This document shows positions 8,491-18,421 of a DNA stretch of 28,256 bases, piece by piece. Origin of the DNA: Zelonia costaricensis (lineage: Eukaryota > Euglenozoa > Kinetoplastea > Trypanosomatida > Trypanosomatidae); the NCBI GenBank assembly GCA_030849075.1, contig JASAOO010003199.1, forward strand, positions 1-28,256, read 5' to 3'. A program made the position numbers and the translations under genes. The notes beneath the pieces are model-generated. The model had not been told where the DNA came from, did no database searches, and saw only the letters and a list, made by a program, of their open reading frames with translations. The stretch's first letter is position 1; every line of letters begins with the position of its first letter.

Positions 8491-11400
8491 AGTGGTGCAT
8501 GCGTGCTAGGTCGATGGAGGGCGTAAGGAAGATTGGCAGTGCCGCTCTCGGCGCAGATGCACGAAGGTTGATTGCTCTTTTTGTGTTCGTAGGCTTCACC
8601 TCTTCCCCTCTCCTCCCACCCCCTCCCTTGCGGATTGCACGAGGAGCACGGCACTGCTGTACCGTGCGACAGCGCTTTTCTGAGCTCTCTCTCTCTCTAC
8701 GTATCTCCGGCGCTCGTAGGTTATGCTTGCGCACCTCTTCCCCTTCCTCTTCGATCCCCGCCGCACCGCTTTGATCTTCTTTTCTTGTGTTCCCCGTCTA
8801 CGTGTGTGCGGGGGGTGGGTTCATGTCAATGCCCCGTCGGGTGTCTAGGCCTTTCTTTTCTTCTCCTGGACCCTTCTTCTTCGGAGAAGGCGGAGTTCAC
8901 TTCTATATTGACAGCGTCCCTACATACGCCACTCTCAAGAGGGGAGAGATGGAGGGGAGAGAGCACGGACCCCACGCTGCGCGTACGCGGCTGTCCAGCG
9001 ACTGCTCCCGCGCCGCCTTTCTCTCCCTTCGCGTCCCACGCGAGCCGCGTGGCCTGGCGGTCCGTGCCTCCACGCACACGCACACAATTCGAGGGCCCAA
9101 GTTTGACCTTCCGTCCCCCTCTACGCCCCCCTCCCCTTCTCCCTCCCGCTTTGGTTCCGGTGCCCTTTTCCCCGTGAGTTGCGACTCGGCCAGAGGTGTG
9201 CAGGACATGATAGCGAGAGAGGCGAGGATGGGAGAGGTCAAGGCAGTCAGTGCCTGCGACCACAGTGGGCGTCGTCGCTGATGCTCCCGGTATTCCACCA
9301 ACCTCAGCCGGTGCGGTTGTGCGACTCGCATGCCAATCCACCCGCTGATCTTTGCGCACTTCTCTCCGAATGAGTCGCACCGGGTGTCCCTCTTTTCTTT
9401 TCTTTTCTTCTCCTTTTCCCGTCCCTCTAGCGCTGCCCGTTTTCCATTCCTCTCTATGATTCTTTCTTCTTTTGTTGGGTGATACGCCGCACGCGTGTGG
9501 GTGGGTGGGGTGCTTGTTGCTGTTCGAGTAAGTGCACGGCTTCGCCGACCGTCTTACCAGAGAGTGATGCTTAAGAACATTCACTCTCCCCCCCCCTACC
9601 CCCTAGCCCCGACCTCTAGCACGCTGAACCGCGCGCTATTGCTTTTGTGCGGGTGTTGGTCCTTGTATGTGCTCGGCGTTGCCTCCCCCTTTTCGCACAT
9701 CTCCTTCTCGCTGTCCTTTTCTCCTTCTTCTTCCACTTCCTCTGTGGACTGGCAGTTTGCGACCCTCTCTCACCACCTCGCACCTCGCCGCCATCGTCGC
9801 CGCTGGGATGCACGCACCCTCGTTGTCGTTCTTTTGCGTGTCTCTGCCTTGTGTGCCCCCACCTCCCCGGAACACGCGCCGCGCGAACGGCTCCAGCCGC
9901 ACGTCCATGGAAGAGAATGCGGACGTGGTGCGCCGAAAAAAAAAGCGTGCATGTGGAGGTGAAGGGAGAGTGATTGACCGCTCTGGGCTGGGCTCGCGTC
10001 TTTTCCACCACTCCCCCGTCCCCCTCCCGCCCCCCCCCCGCTGTTGTAGTGAAGCTCTGCATTCCTTTCCGCGCTCTGTTTCCCATCTTCCTCTGCTTCG
10101 CCAGCCTCCATCACCTCCCTCTCCTGTTCCACCACTCCCTCCTCCTCTCTTCCATGCTCCTAGTTTTGGTTTTCCACTTCCCAGTCGTACCGGACTACTG
10201 ATCTTGCGACATCCGCGTCTGCGGAAGCACGCGTGAGCGCCTCAAGGCAGGGGGGCAGGGTCGTCGATGTAGTATAGACAAACGAAACGAAAGAGAACAG
10301 GCTTGCAGTGTCTGTGATTGTTTGCGCGTGTTTCTGGGTATGCGGTGTGCGTGTGTTTCTTTTAGAGTGCTGCGTGCCGTGAAAGGAAAGTCAATCAATG
10401 TGAAGAGGTTTCGCTTGAGTTGCCGTAATGGTGATCGTGTACGCAAGAGAGCTCCCTTGCTTGTTATCGTACCTTTGTGTGTGTGTTTGTGTGCGTGTCA
10501 GCATCTGTGATGTAAGCCAAAGCGACCCCATCGCTTCTATCAGTCTGTTAGTCTGTTTTTTCTCGGTGCGTGATCGCGGCAACCTCCTTGGCTGCTCAAG
10601 TCCGCGTAGGTCTGGGTGACTGCGTGTGTGCTTGCGTGTGTCTGCGTTAGCAGAGTACGTGCGTACCTTTGTTTTAAGCGCCCCCCCCCCAGCCGCATGC
10701 ATACAAATACGGACACACCGATGCGGCGTATTGCGCACCTTTCTGTTTTCTTCGCCTACCCCGTTGACGCTCTTCTTCATTCTTCTCCCTCCCCCGTCTC
10801 ATCCTCCACTCTTCGTTGTGGCGGTGCTTTGATGCTGCCCGTTGCAATTGTGCCGTCTCGTGTTTGTCGTTTGTGTGTGTGTATGTAGGTTTGTGTTGGT
10901 GTGTGAGTGTGTGGTCCTTTTTTCTCCTGTCTTCCCTCGCCGTCGAATACTGTGCGGGAGGTGTGCCAGATGCGATTTGGGGAGTCCGAGAGCTGCACAG
11001 AGAAGGCGGGAGTGGTGGGGGTGCGAAGCGGTGGCAACTCGATCTGAGCGCGTGTCATTTGAGGTGGTGCGGCTGCGGCGGGTGAGTCAGAGGGCACGCG
11101 TACCTGTGACAACCCTCTGCCGCGTCAGCGAGTGCACGTTCCGCGAATTGCCGGCTGCTTCGTCTTCCCTGGCCGAAGTGGCTGCTCCTCGACTCTCTCC
11201 TCCCTCCGCCGTCCTCCTCCGTGCAGGCCTCGTCGTCTGCGTCTCTCGAAAGATGTGAAACACACAAAAAGTGCCAGCAACACGCATTCACGCGTGAACC
11301 ACGTGGAAGTCGCACACGGACGCGTGCAGCAGCCACGTCGCGGGCCTCTGGTGGAGCGGCTATGCGGTGGCGCAGAGAATTGAGTCGGTGCTTCTCTCCG

Positions 11401-12198
11401 AGGTGTGCGCCATCGTGCTGAGCGAGAAAGGGGGCAAGCGCACGTCGCCTGTCCACTCCTCTTCCTTCCCCCCCCCCTCGCACCTCGCACGTCCGAGTGT
11501 GGGATACTCAGGAAGGGTGCCCGTGACGTTGAGTGGAGGTGAAGCACTCGAATCTGTTCCGCGTACGCCCGTGCCAGCCCACAACACCGTCATCTCGCTC
11601 TGGCATGAACAGGACGTTGCCTCTCTACATGCGCACCGTGCGAGTCCGCCACATCTTCCACTGCTCTACAACCTCCCTCTCCCGTCTCCTGTGTGTACGT
11701 GTGGGTGTGTGGGTGTGCGGTGTAGGACTACGTTCGTACTCACAACAGCGACATCGCTTCCTCGGCCCCCCTCCCCCCTTCCCCACCCGCCTCCCCAAAA
11801 ACTCCTTTTCTAGCAGCCTCTAGGAGTCTCGCCCATCGCCTCCCACGTTGAAACGCAAACACGTTGCCTCGACCGCCCTCGACTTCTCTTATTACATAGG
11901 TACGCCCTCACACACACGCCCGCTGCAGCATCCCGTGACTTCCTTCCATCAGCGACGACCCCACGACTCCGTCCCACCTCCACCTCCCCTTCCACTTCCC
12001 GCGCTACGCTTACGTCGCTTTCCATCACTGAGCTTATACACACCCACGCCTCCTGTCTCTCTCGCTTGCTCGGCCTCCACCGCTCTATTACCACTATTAC
12101 TGCTTACCTCGTCGCCAGTCTGAGTGCGTGTGGGTGTGTGTGTGTGTGCGACGGCGTCCGCTTGTCAGCGCCTCTCTCTTCACCATCTCGCCATCCGC

Positions 12199-12200
12199 AG
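12199..12200 (+). promoter_or_regulatory. Candidate spliced-leader acceptor AG for epimerase
   Basis: A C/T-rich stretch at about 12170-12197 ends in CCGCAG, 57 bases before the ATG at 12258. Confidence 0.35.
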
Positions 12201-12257
12201 AAATTGATCTTTTTTTTCGACTCATCACTCCCTTCTCCCTTTTCTTCCTCCATCATC

Positions 12258-13025
12258 ATGACGGAGTTCAACGTCTACAACCATGCGGACAAGTCCACGT
12301 GGCTGAACGCAGCCGAGAAGCCGACGGCGCCGCTGCGTGCCATCGTGAACCCTTCCATTCTCGCCTCCGACTTCTGCAAGCTCGGTGATGAGGTTGAGAG
12401 CGTCGTCTCGCCGGCGGGCGGGGCGGTGGAGTGGGTTCACGTGGACGTGATGGACGGTCACATGGTGCCAAACATCAGCATCGGCCCCGGCGTCGTCGCC
12501 TCGCTGCGCGCCCGCTTTCCAAAGGTGTTTCTAGACGTGCACTGCATGGTGAGTGACCCGAAGAAGTGGGTGCCGGAGATGGCCAAGGCGGGAGGCTCCA
12601 ACTACACATTCCACATCGAGGCCACCGACGACAGCAAGGGTGTGGCCGAATGCATCAAGTCGCACGGCATGCAGGTCGGTGTGGCCGTGAAGCCGGCGAC
12701 GGGGCTGACGCCGGAGCTGCGGGAGCTCATCGAGGGCCACTACGTGGACCAGGTGCTCGTTATGACCGTTGAGCCCGGCTTCGGTGGGCAGTCCTTCATG
12801 ACGGCCCGCCTCAGCTTCATTGAGGAGCTGCGCCGCAACTACCCGCATCTCAACATCGGCGTCGACGGCGGCATCGGCCCTGGCACGGCGGAGCAGGCCG
12901 CCAACGCCGGCGCAAACATCCTCATTGCGGGCACGTCGGTCTTCCGGGCGAAGGACCGCAAGACGGCGGTCGACGAGCTGCGGGCCTCCGTGCAGACGGT
13001 CCTCAGCAAGACCTCCAAGTACTAG
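12258..13025 (+). CDS. RPE: Ribulose-5-phosphate 3-epimerase
   Basis: A 255-residue TIM-barrel enzyme interconverting ribulose 5-phosphate and xylulose 5-phosphate in the non-oxidative pentose phosphate pathway. Family motifs in order: PSILASDF (32-39); HVDVMDGHMVPN (61-72), with metal ligand His61 and catalytic Asp63; FLDVHCMVSDP (91-101), with metal ligand His95; VMTVEPGFGGQSFM (168-181); IGVDGGIGP (200-208), with catalytic Asp203; and the phosphate loop AGTSVFRAKD (224-233). All key residues are present. Compared with most family members it has about 25 extra N-terminal residues. It ends in SKY, close to but not a standard peroxisomal/glycosomal PTS1 (SKL-like), so glycosomal import is possible but unproven. 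The ATG at 12258 is chosen over the upstream in-frame extension because that extension is low-complexity UTR sequence before a likely splice acceptor. Confidence 0.96.
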   Translation: MTEFNVYNHADKSTWLNAAEKPTAPLRAIVNPSILASDFCKLGDEVESVVSPAGGAVEWVHVDVMDGHMVPNISIGPGVVASLRARFPKVFLDVHCMVSDPKKWVPEMAKAGGSNYTFHIEATDDSKGVAECIKSHGMQVGVAVKPATGLTPELRELIEGHYVDQVLVMTVEPGFGGQSFMTARLSFIEELRRNYPHLNIGVDGGIGPGTAEQAANAGANILIAGTSVFRAKDRKTAVDELRASVQTVLSKTSKY

Positions 13026-13872
13026 GAGGGGCAGGGACTCGACCAAGGCGCCGCTGTGCGCGGCATCACCACGCAAAGCAACACAAAAGATGGCGAAGGC
13101 GTTATTGCTCCTCGGTGTCACCGTGGGTCCTGCGTCGGACACTTGTTCGCGGGGTCTCTTCCCTCTCCTGTTTACCTATTCGGCATCGATGTGTGGTTCT
13201 CCTTTTTGTTTTTTCCGTTTACTCGCTCGCTGTCGACAAAACGTGCTGTCGTTGTCGGGTGTGCGTGTGTGGTGTGTCGAGGTGGCCGATGGAGCGCGGG
13301 AGGGAAAAGTGATTTTGACGAGAGAAGGAAGCTGCAGCCTGCAGTTGCGCGTGCCCCACCCCCACCCTCACCCTTTTCTTTGCTGACCGTCCCCCGACGC
13401 CAGTGGACCCCTTTCTGCTCAGCGGAGACACTGCACGGCCAGCACACACACACACACACACGCCCCTTCCTCTCCACGGCGCAGATCGATTCAACAGAAA
13501 AAGAGGTGAAGTGCGTCGCGGTGCGACGGCGTTGAATTGGGTTCAAAGGCTCCGCAGACACCCGCGGCCATGCCCCTCTCCCACGTTTCCGTGTCCAACG
13601 AGTGAACAGCTCTCGAAGGAGCATCCGCCGCGGCTCCTGCACTCCGTAGCACATACACGACAGCCCACAGCCTCTGTGCGATGCAACAATCTACGTTGGT
13701 CGCTTACTTTTTTTTCCAGCCGCTGTCCTCGCCTCTCTATGTCGCTCTTCCCCCCCCCCCTCTCTCTCTCTATGGCACCACATAGCATGCGATCTGCGAA
13801 GTCAGCGCGCGTGCTTTCTGGGAAGCTACACGCTACAGTCCCTTTCCCTCTTCCCCCTTTAACCCCTCAGTA
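13026..13872. other. Spacer with CA repeat, no gene seen
   Basis: About 850 bases holding the presumed 3' UTR of the epimerase gene and the leader of the next mRNA. It includes a (CA)9 repeat (13443-13460), a T9 run (about 13708-13715) and a C/T tract at 13748-13773. No coding region is supported. Confidence 0.6.
13718..13719 (+). promoter_or_regulatory. Candidate spliced-leader acceptor AG
   Basis: The run CTTACT followed by eight T and CCAG is a classic pyrimidine tract plus AG, 153 bases before the ATG at 13873. A closer AG at 13869-13870 would leave almost no leader. Confidence 0.45.
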
Positions 13873-15237
13873 ATGCTAGCCTGTTCTCCGTGCAGCCGCC
13901 CACTGTGGCGAGCCATTCGAGGCGTGGCCCACCGCAAACCCGAACAGGGCACCGTGTTGCCTCGCCCCGCCTGTGGCACTGCGACTCGCTTCGCCACCTC
14001 TGATGCTAGCGCCGGGTCCAGCACCGCGCTGACGGCCGCCACGCACTTCTCCGCAAAGACCCTCGCAGCCCCGCACCGGGACCTCACTCATGTCGCGTAC
14101 GGTGAGTGGTTTGCGCTGTACGTTCAAGCGCGCAAGCAATGGTGCGCACTGGGAGCATCCCAAGCGTCGGCCACCCTGGCAGCGAAGCAGCACATCGATG
14201 CACAGCTGCTCAGCAGCCTCTTCGCGCGACACTGGACAGAGGTGCCGGCGACGGCCTCGGCCGTCTCCACGTACCGCTGGTGGTGGCACACAACCGCCTC
14301 CCCGTGCCCCGCCACTCCGTCTACAACGCTAGAGCTCTGCACCCCGGCGTTCTTGACGGAGCCGCTGCTAGGTGGTAGTCAGCTGCGCCTGTGCATGGAA
14401 GACGTGCGCGCCGCTGCCGTCGCGGAAAGTGCAATGCCGCCGCAAGACCGCCGCAGCGTCGACGACGTCAGCGCAGCCGCGTCAGAGGACGTGCCGTCGC
14501 TGATCCTCCCCTTCTCCTCTTTGTGGGAAGTGAAGCAGAGCGCGTATTGGCGACCTGCTGCACCTACGCCCGCCCCTGACGCGACTGCGGCTTCACCGGG
14601 TTCAAGCGCACCGGCAACTGCCGCCCTCTCCCTTCAGGAGCGACAGGCGCGGCAGGCACTTCTCCAGTCCATCGACCAGCTCCTGCAGCTTCAACACGAT
14701 GCAGAGGTCAGCGCGCACGAGCGGGGCAGCAGCGGCAGCGGCGGCCTTGCAAACCGGCTGCAGCGCGTGTGCGTGCTCACCCCGACAGAGGAGTGGGAGC
14801 TGCTGTGTGCGCTGCCGCGGTACCGGCAGTCCGTTGCGCCGTCCCAGCCGCGGTGGCTCTCTCTCGGCTGCCTGTGCGAGGACACGACGGCTCGCCTCGC
14901 CTACTGCGTTCACGTCCTGAGCTGGCAGCAGCAGCAGCAGCAGCGAAGTGTGAAAATGGCACCGCCGGGCAACACGGCACCGCGCGCTGTTCGCGCACTC
15001 GCCATCGCAGACGACCACCCGCGCCTCCGCGGCTTCTCCCTCCCGTCCGTGCACGAGCGCTCGTGCGCCCTCGAGGCTCTGCAGCGCCGCCGCACCGCCC
15101 GTCGCCGGCTCTCTACGGCCACCTCCGCACCCGCTGGGGCGTCAGTGCATGACCAGGCGCGCCAAGGCTGCAGTGCTGCCGTGCGGCGCATGTCGAACCG
15201 GGAGGAGAACATCCGCCAGTCCTTCTCTGTGCGCTGA
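13873..15237 (+). CDS. Unrecognised protein, possible mitochondrial targeting
   Basis: A 454-residue protein that I do not recognise. The first ~22 residues (MLACSPCSRPLWRAIRGVAH...) contain arginines and hydrophobic residues but no acidic ones, as in a mitochondrial presequence; no programme was run. A tryptophan-rich patch (about 79-141, including YRWWWH at 134-139) is the most globular-looking part. A low-complexity Ala/Pro/Ser segment lies near 230-255, a six-glutamine run coded by pure CAG repeats at 352-357, and a very basic stretch QRRRTARRR near 404-413. The name and function are unknown. Its GC-rich codon use and position in the array support a real gene. A mitochondrial ribosome- or RNA-related role would fit the composition but is only a guess. 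Confidence 0.75.
   Translation: MLACSPCSRPLWRAIRGVAHRKPEQGTVLPRPACGTATRFATSDASAGSSTALTAATHFSAKTLAAPHRDLTHVAYGEWFALYVQARKQWCALGASQASATLAAKQHIDAQLLSSLFARHWTEVPATASAVSTYRWWWHTTASPCPATPSTTLELCTPAFLTEPLLGGSQLRLCMEDVRAAAVAESAMPPQDRRSVDDVSAAASEDVPSLILPFSSLWEVKQSAYWRPAAPTPAPDATAASPGSSAPATAALSLQERQARQALLQSIDQLLQLQHDAEVSAHERGSSGSGGLANRLQRVCVLTPTEEWELLCALPRYRQSVAPSQPRWLSLGCLCEDTTARLAYCVHVLSWQQQQQQRSVKMAPPGNTAPRAVRALAIADDHPRLRGFSLPSVHERSCALEALQRRRTARRRLSTATSAPAGASVHDQARQGCSAAVRRMSNREENIRQSFSVR
14926..14943 (+). repeat. (CAG)6 microsatellite coding for polyglutamine
   Basis: Six pure CAG codons inside the unrecognised gene at 13873-15237 (residues 352-357). Length may vary between strains. Confidence 0.9.
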
Positions 15238-15736
15238 GGAAGTCAGGGAAGTGCCACGCGCGCGAGTCGGTCATCAGCACTAGGTGCCCAGGACCTTTTT
15301 ATTCCCTCCGTCTTGCTGTGGTAAGTGCCGTGTTGTTCACAGAAGGAAAAGTGAATGCAACTCTCACCTGGACCTCTCCGCGACGAGGGTGAGTCCAAGG
15401 GAACTATGCGGCCCTTCTATGAGGCGCTCGTATCGGACTGGCACATCTGCATGACGCACCGTGGCCTCTCTATAAGCTATGCGTGTCAGCTCTCGCAGCC
15501 CACACCACCCAACCCGTTCACCTCCTCACCCTCTGTTCCTCTGACTCAACACCAACGCACGCACGCTACGCCGTAGAGCTAGTGTCCCATTCACGTCGCC
15601 ACGAACTTCCTCTCCTGGATTCTCCTTCGACGACTGCCCTGTCCTCACCCTCGCCCTCCCCCATCTGCACAAAGCTGCAGGATCGCTCTGCGCCGAGCTC
15701 TCGTGCATCACTTCATCTCAACCTCACAGCGGCCCC
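15238..15736. other. Spacer, no gene seen
   Basis: About 500 bases with no coding signal. The 3' half is C/T-rich (about 15600-15665) and leads into a candidate splice acceptor before the next gene. Confidence 0.6.
15673..15674 (+). promoter_or_regulatory. Candidate spliced-leader acceptor AG
   Basis: First AG after the C/T-rich tract at about 15630-15667, 62 bases before the ATG at 15737. The next AG (15679-15680) is an equally possible alternative. Confidence 0.3.
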
Positions 15737-17551
15737 ATGTCCTCATCCCCCACTGGCGCTACACTCCCGTCCGTGGCAGCGCCCCCACCAGGCACGCGGC
15801 CTACTGTAACCAACACCAGCGGCTCCACCCCCTCTCCTCCCTTCGACTTTCACACCGTCACATGTGTGACGTGGTCCGCCTCGGGCCGCAACATCGGTGT
15901 CGGCACCCCTGACGGCTTTATCATCTACAGCACCGAGTCCCTTGTCAGTCACCTCAGCAGCAGCGTCCCCGCACCTAGCCCGTCGTCACGTGCCGAGGAC
16001 ACCAGCAGCGACGGTGTTGCGGGCACGGTGCAGGAGGTGTGTCGGTGTGTCGTGTACGGCGGCGTGGGCCTCCTCAGCCTGTACAAGCAGTGCAGCATCG
16101 TCGCCTTCGCCGGCGTGCAGCGGCGCAGCGCGGCAACACGAGTGCAGTTGGCAGACATGAGCCGCGCCGCACCGCCCGACTTCTACACAACACCAGATGT
16201 CACGCAAAAAGCCGCTACAGCAGCAGCGCCGCGGAGCAAGCCGTGGCCGGCGGAGGAGGACCCCGCGGCTGCGCAGTGGTACGAGCGATGGCGTGTCTCT
16301 GTCTTTGCCAACACGGCCGCCGCCGCCGCGACGACGCTGCGCACGCTGGCTGCGGTGGAGTGCCCACTGACGGTCGTGGGGCTCGAGTACTGCCCGCATG
16401 TCGTGATTGTGGCCACCTCTGGTGACCCCAACGTGGTGGGCTCGCACAGTCTGCACATTTTTGACCACAACCTACGCCCGCTTTATACCCTGCCGGTGTA
16501 CCCGCCCAGCAGCAACGCCTACCTCAAGGACATGATCGCCATCGCGGCCACCTCAACGACGTCGAACGGCGCCGGCATGAACGTGCAGCGCCTGCGCGTG
16601 CTCTTGCCAGGTGAGAAGCGCGGCGAGGTGCGCCTGCTCACCTTCAAGAAGTCGCAGCTCACCGCAGACGGCGGCCACGACAGCTACACGTCGCGGCATG
16701 GCTTCGGCGACACCCACCGGTTGGTGGACAAGGTGCTACACCAAGCCCCGCTGCGCGCCGTGGCCATCAGCGAGGACGGAAAGAGCGGCGTCACGATGGG
16801 GGAGCAGGGCCGCCGCATCGTGGTGCTGGACTTTATTAGCGACGACAAGATCACCAAGCGCCTCACACTCGATCGTGGGCACCTACCTGCAGTGGTGGAC
16901 ACCGTGGCACTGGCCATCGTCGCCGTCCCGCAACCGCACCATGCCGTGCGTCACGCCGGGGCCGGCGCGGCGGCCGCGTACGCGCATGAGCGGTGTGGCA
17001 GCAGCAGCGAGCACAACAACAATGCGGTGATAGGCGGCGTGCACGTGGGGGAGAGCGGTGGCAGCCAATACCAGCGGCTGACGGAGGTGGTACACGATAT
17101 TGTCGTCTGCTTGACCAGCTCTGGCACGATGCATGTTTTTGGGTGTGGGCTGCAGAAGGTGCTCTTCTACTACAGCGACAAGTCGATGCTACCCCGGGTG
17201 GGCTACCCGTACGCCTTCTCGGTGTGCGTGCCTTCTTTGCTGGTGCGGGACGGGGCGGCGGTGCTGTTCGTCGTCCGCAGCGACATTGACACGACCGCCG
17301 CGCACTACCTTCCTCGCCACGAGCGCCACCAGAACGTCCACAAGGCGCAGCGCCATGGGTGGTCCGACGAAACAGCTCAGCTGCCCGGCGAACTCTTCGC
17401 CTTTCAGCTGCGGTACCACACCGGCTACAACGGCGCCTGTGCTGGCGACGGCATGGGTGATGAACGCGGGCCGTTGTCCAGCGGCAGCAGCAGCAGCGGG
17501 AGCGGCGCACGATGCCACGCCATAGCCTGCTTCAGCCTCTCCGCCTCATAA
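15737..17551 (+). CDS. WD40 protein of the PROPPIN (Atg18/WIPI-like) family
   Basis: A 604-residue predicted beta-propeller. PROPPINs bind PI3P/PI(3,5)P2 on membranes in autophagy and endolysosomal traffic. Family-like features in order: a first blade with VGTPDGFIIYSTES (54-67) after VTCVTWSASG; LSLYKQCSIVAFAG (113-126), like the conserved 'nnyla-vvg' strand; LTVVGLEYCPHVVIVA (211-226) and HSLHIFDHNLRPLYTL (237-252); then the diagnostic blade HQAPLRAVAISEDGKSGVTMGEQGRRIVVLDF (335-366, HxxPI...S.DG...A..SE.GT-like). At 378-381, where the family has the lipid-binding F/LRRG, it reads LDRG. A final VVCLTSSGTMHVFGC (456-470) matches the next blade. It is longer than typical members (about 340-500 residues) because of low-complexity inserts (75-95, 130-185, 395-445) and a Ser/Gly-rich tail. 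Family call is by pattern; which of the Atg18, Atg21 or WIPI3/4 (Atg18b) branches it belongs to is unclear. Confidence 0.75.
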   Translation: MSSSPTGATLPSVAAPPPGTRPTVTNTSGSTPSPPFDFHTVTCVTWSASGRNIGVGTPDGFIIYSTESLVSHLSSSVPAPSPSSRAEDTSSDGVAGTVQEVCRCVVYGGVGLLSLYKQCSIVAFAGVQRRSAATRVQLADMSRAAPPDFYTTPDVTQKAATAAAPRSKPWPAEEDPAAAQWYERWRVSVFANTAAAAATTLRTLAAVECPLTVVGLEYCPHVVIVATSGDPNVVGSHSLHIFDHNLRPLYTLPVYPPSSNAYLKDMIAIAATSTTSNGAGMNVQRLRVLLPGEKRGEVRLLTFKKSQLTADGGHDSYTSRHGFGDTHRLVDKVLHQAPLRAVAISEDGKSGVTMGEQGRRIVVLDFISDDKITKRLTLDRGHLPAVVDTVALAIVAVPQPHHAVRHAGAGAAAAYAHERCGSSSEHNNNAVIGGVHVGESGGSQYQRLTEVVHDIVVCLTSSGTMHVFGCGLQKVLFYYSDKSMLPRVGYPYAFSVCVPSLLVRDGAAVLFVVRSDIDTTAAHYLPRHERHQNVHKAQRHGWSDETAQLPGELFAFQLRYHTGYNGACAGDGMGDERGPLSSGSSSSGSGARCHAIACFSLSAS

Positions 17552-18421
17552 AGCGGTGAACCCTTCTCTCTCTTTCCCTTCCTCCCTCCCTCCTCTCCCC
17601 CCCCACACCTCTCCGGTTTCCCTCCGCCGACTGCTCTGATGGCTTCTTCTGCTGTCTTCCTTTTTTTGCCACAATTTGACGTTACTGTTGCGGTTGGGCC
17701 CTGAGGTGCTGCTTCTCTGTGCTTTGGACGGTTTCTTGCGTCGCTACTGGGACAGCTGGCCCTTTCTCGATCACCTTTCACTGGTCGGAGGGGCTCTGTG
17801 GTGAGACTGGTGCCTCACGCTTCTCCGCGTTGTTGCTGCTTGCTCACTCGCTCTCTATCACTACTTGTTTGCTGGGCTACTCGAGACGTTCCCGCTTCTG
17901 CGAGCCTCACACACGTACATACACCCGCGCTTGACGTGGTCTTGGACTGGCGTTGACGGTCGCGATTTCGGTGAAGACCGGAGCCATGCCCCTCTTTCGT
18001 GAAGAAACCCGACGCTGCTTGGCAGCCTCATGTGGTCCTCCCTCCTCACTACTTCCTCTGCTGTCCTCCGCCTCCTCCTCTAAATGTGCCACTCATACGA
18101 CACTGCCACACACACACACACGCATAAACACGCACGCACGCATCACACAACACAAACGCACACGTCCGTTATGCAGTTTCCAGTGATTCCATCATTGCCA
18201 CGCTCCCGCCTCATCATTTTTCTTTTTTTCCCTCTCACGCCTTTGCCTCACTTCGCCCCTTCCCCCCCCCCTTTGCCAGACTTTGCGAGCTCACCCTTTC
18301 GCCAACCTTCTCTTCCCTTGTTGGGTCTCTTTCTCTCGTGAGGATTTTGTCATACCTCTTTCTTCATCCACCTCTCTCCGCTCATCTCCACCGCCTCCCC
18401 CCCCCCCTCCCCTCTCCCACC
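17552..18421. other. Spacer, no gene seen
   Basis: About 870 bases with C/T-rich blocks at 17558-17625 and 18185-18280, a (CA)n repeat near 18105-18121 and CGCA repeats after it. It should contain the 3' UTR of the PROPPIN mRNA and the leader of the dehydrogenase mRNA. Confidence 0.6.
18278..18279 (+). promoter_or_regulatory. Candidate spliced-leader acceptor AG for dehydrogenase
   Basis: A strong tract of T and C (about 18218-18275, including T7 and C10 runs) ends in TTTGCCAG. This gives a leader of 142 bases before the ATG at 18422. Confidence 0.45.

Larger units (their letters stand above)
8445..12257. other. Unusually long 3.8 kb spacer without a clear gene
   Basis: No frame here has the GC-rich third positions and balanced amino-acid use of the neighbouring genes; the longest open frames are rich in Ser, Pro, Leu and Phe from C/T tracts. 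Composition changes in blocks: C/T-rich at about 8560-10200, GT-rich at about 10200-11050, C/T-rich again to 12257. A T12G9 run follows the transporter stop (8470-8490) and C runs occur near 9589-9596, 10029-10040 and 10681-10690. It may hold long UTRs, an extra unannotated noncoding transcript, or the site of a lost gene. Confidence 0.55.

Noticed and set aside
8635..9177. Open frames in the 3.8 kb spacer (also 9667-10236 and 11367-11813)
   Set aside because: Low-complexity Ser/Pro/Phe-rich translations caused by C/T tracts, non-ATG or weak starts, and no domain-like pattern.
12066..12257. N-terminal extension of the epimerase
   Set aside because: The open frame continues upstream, but it is UTR-like sequence with a C/T tract and a candidate splice acceptor at 12199-12200. 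The ATG at 12258 is the sensible start.
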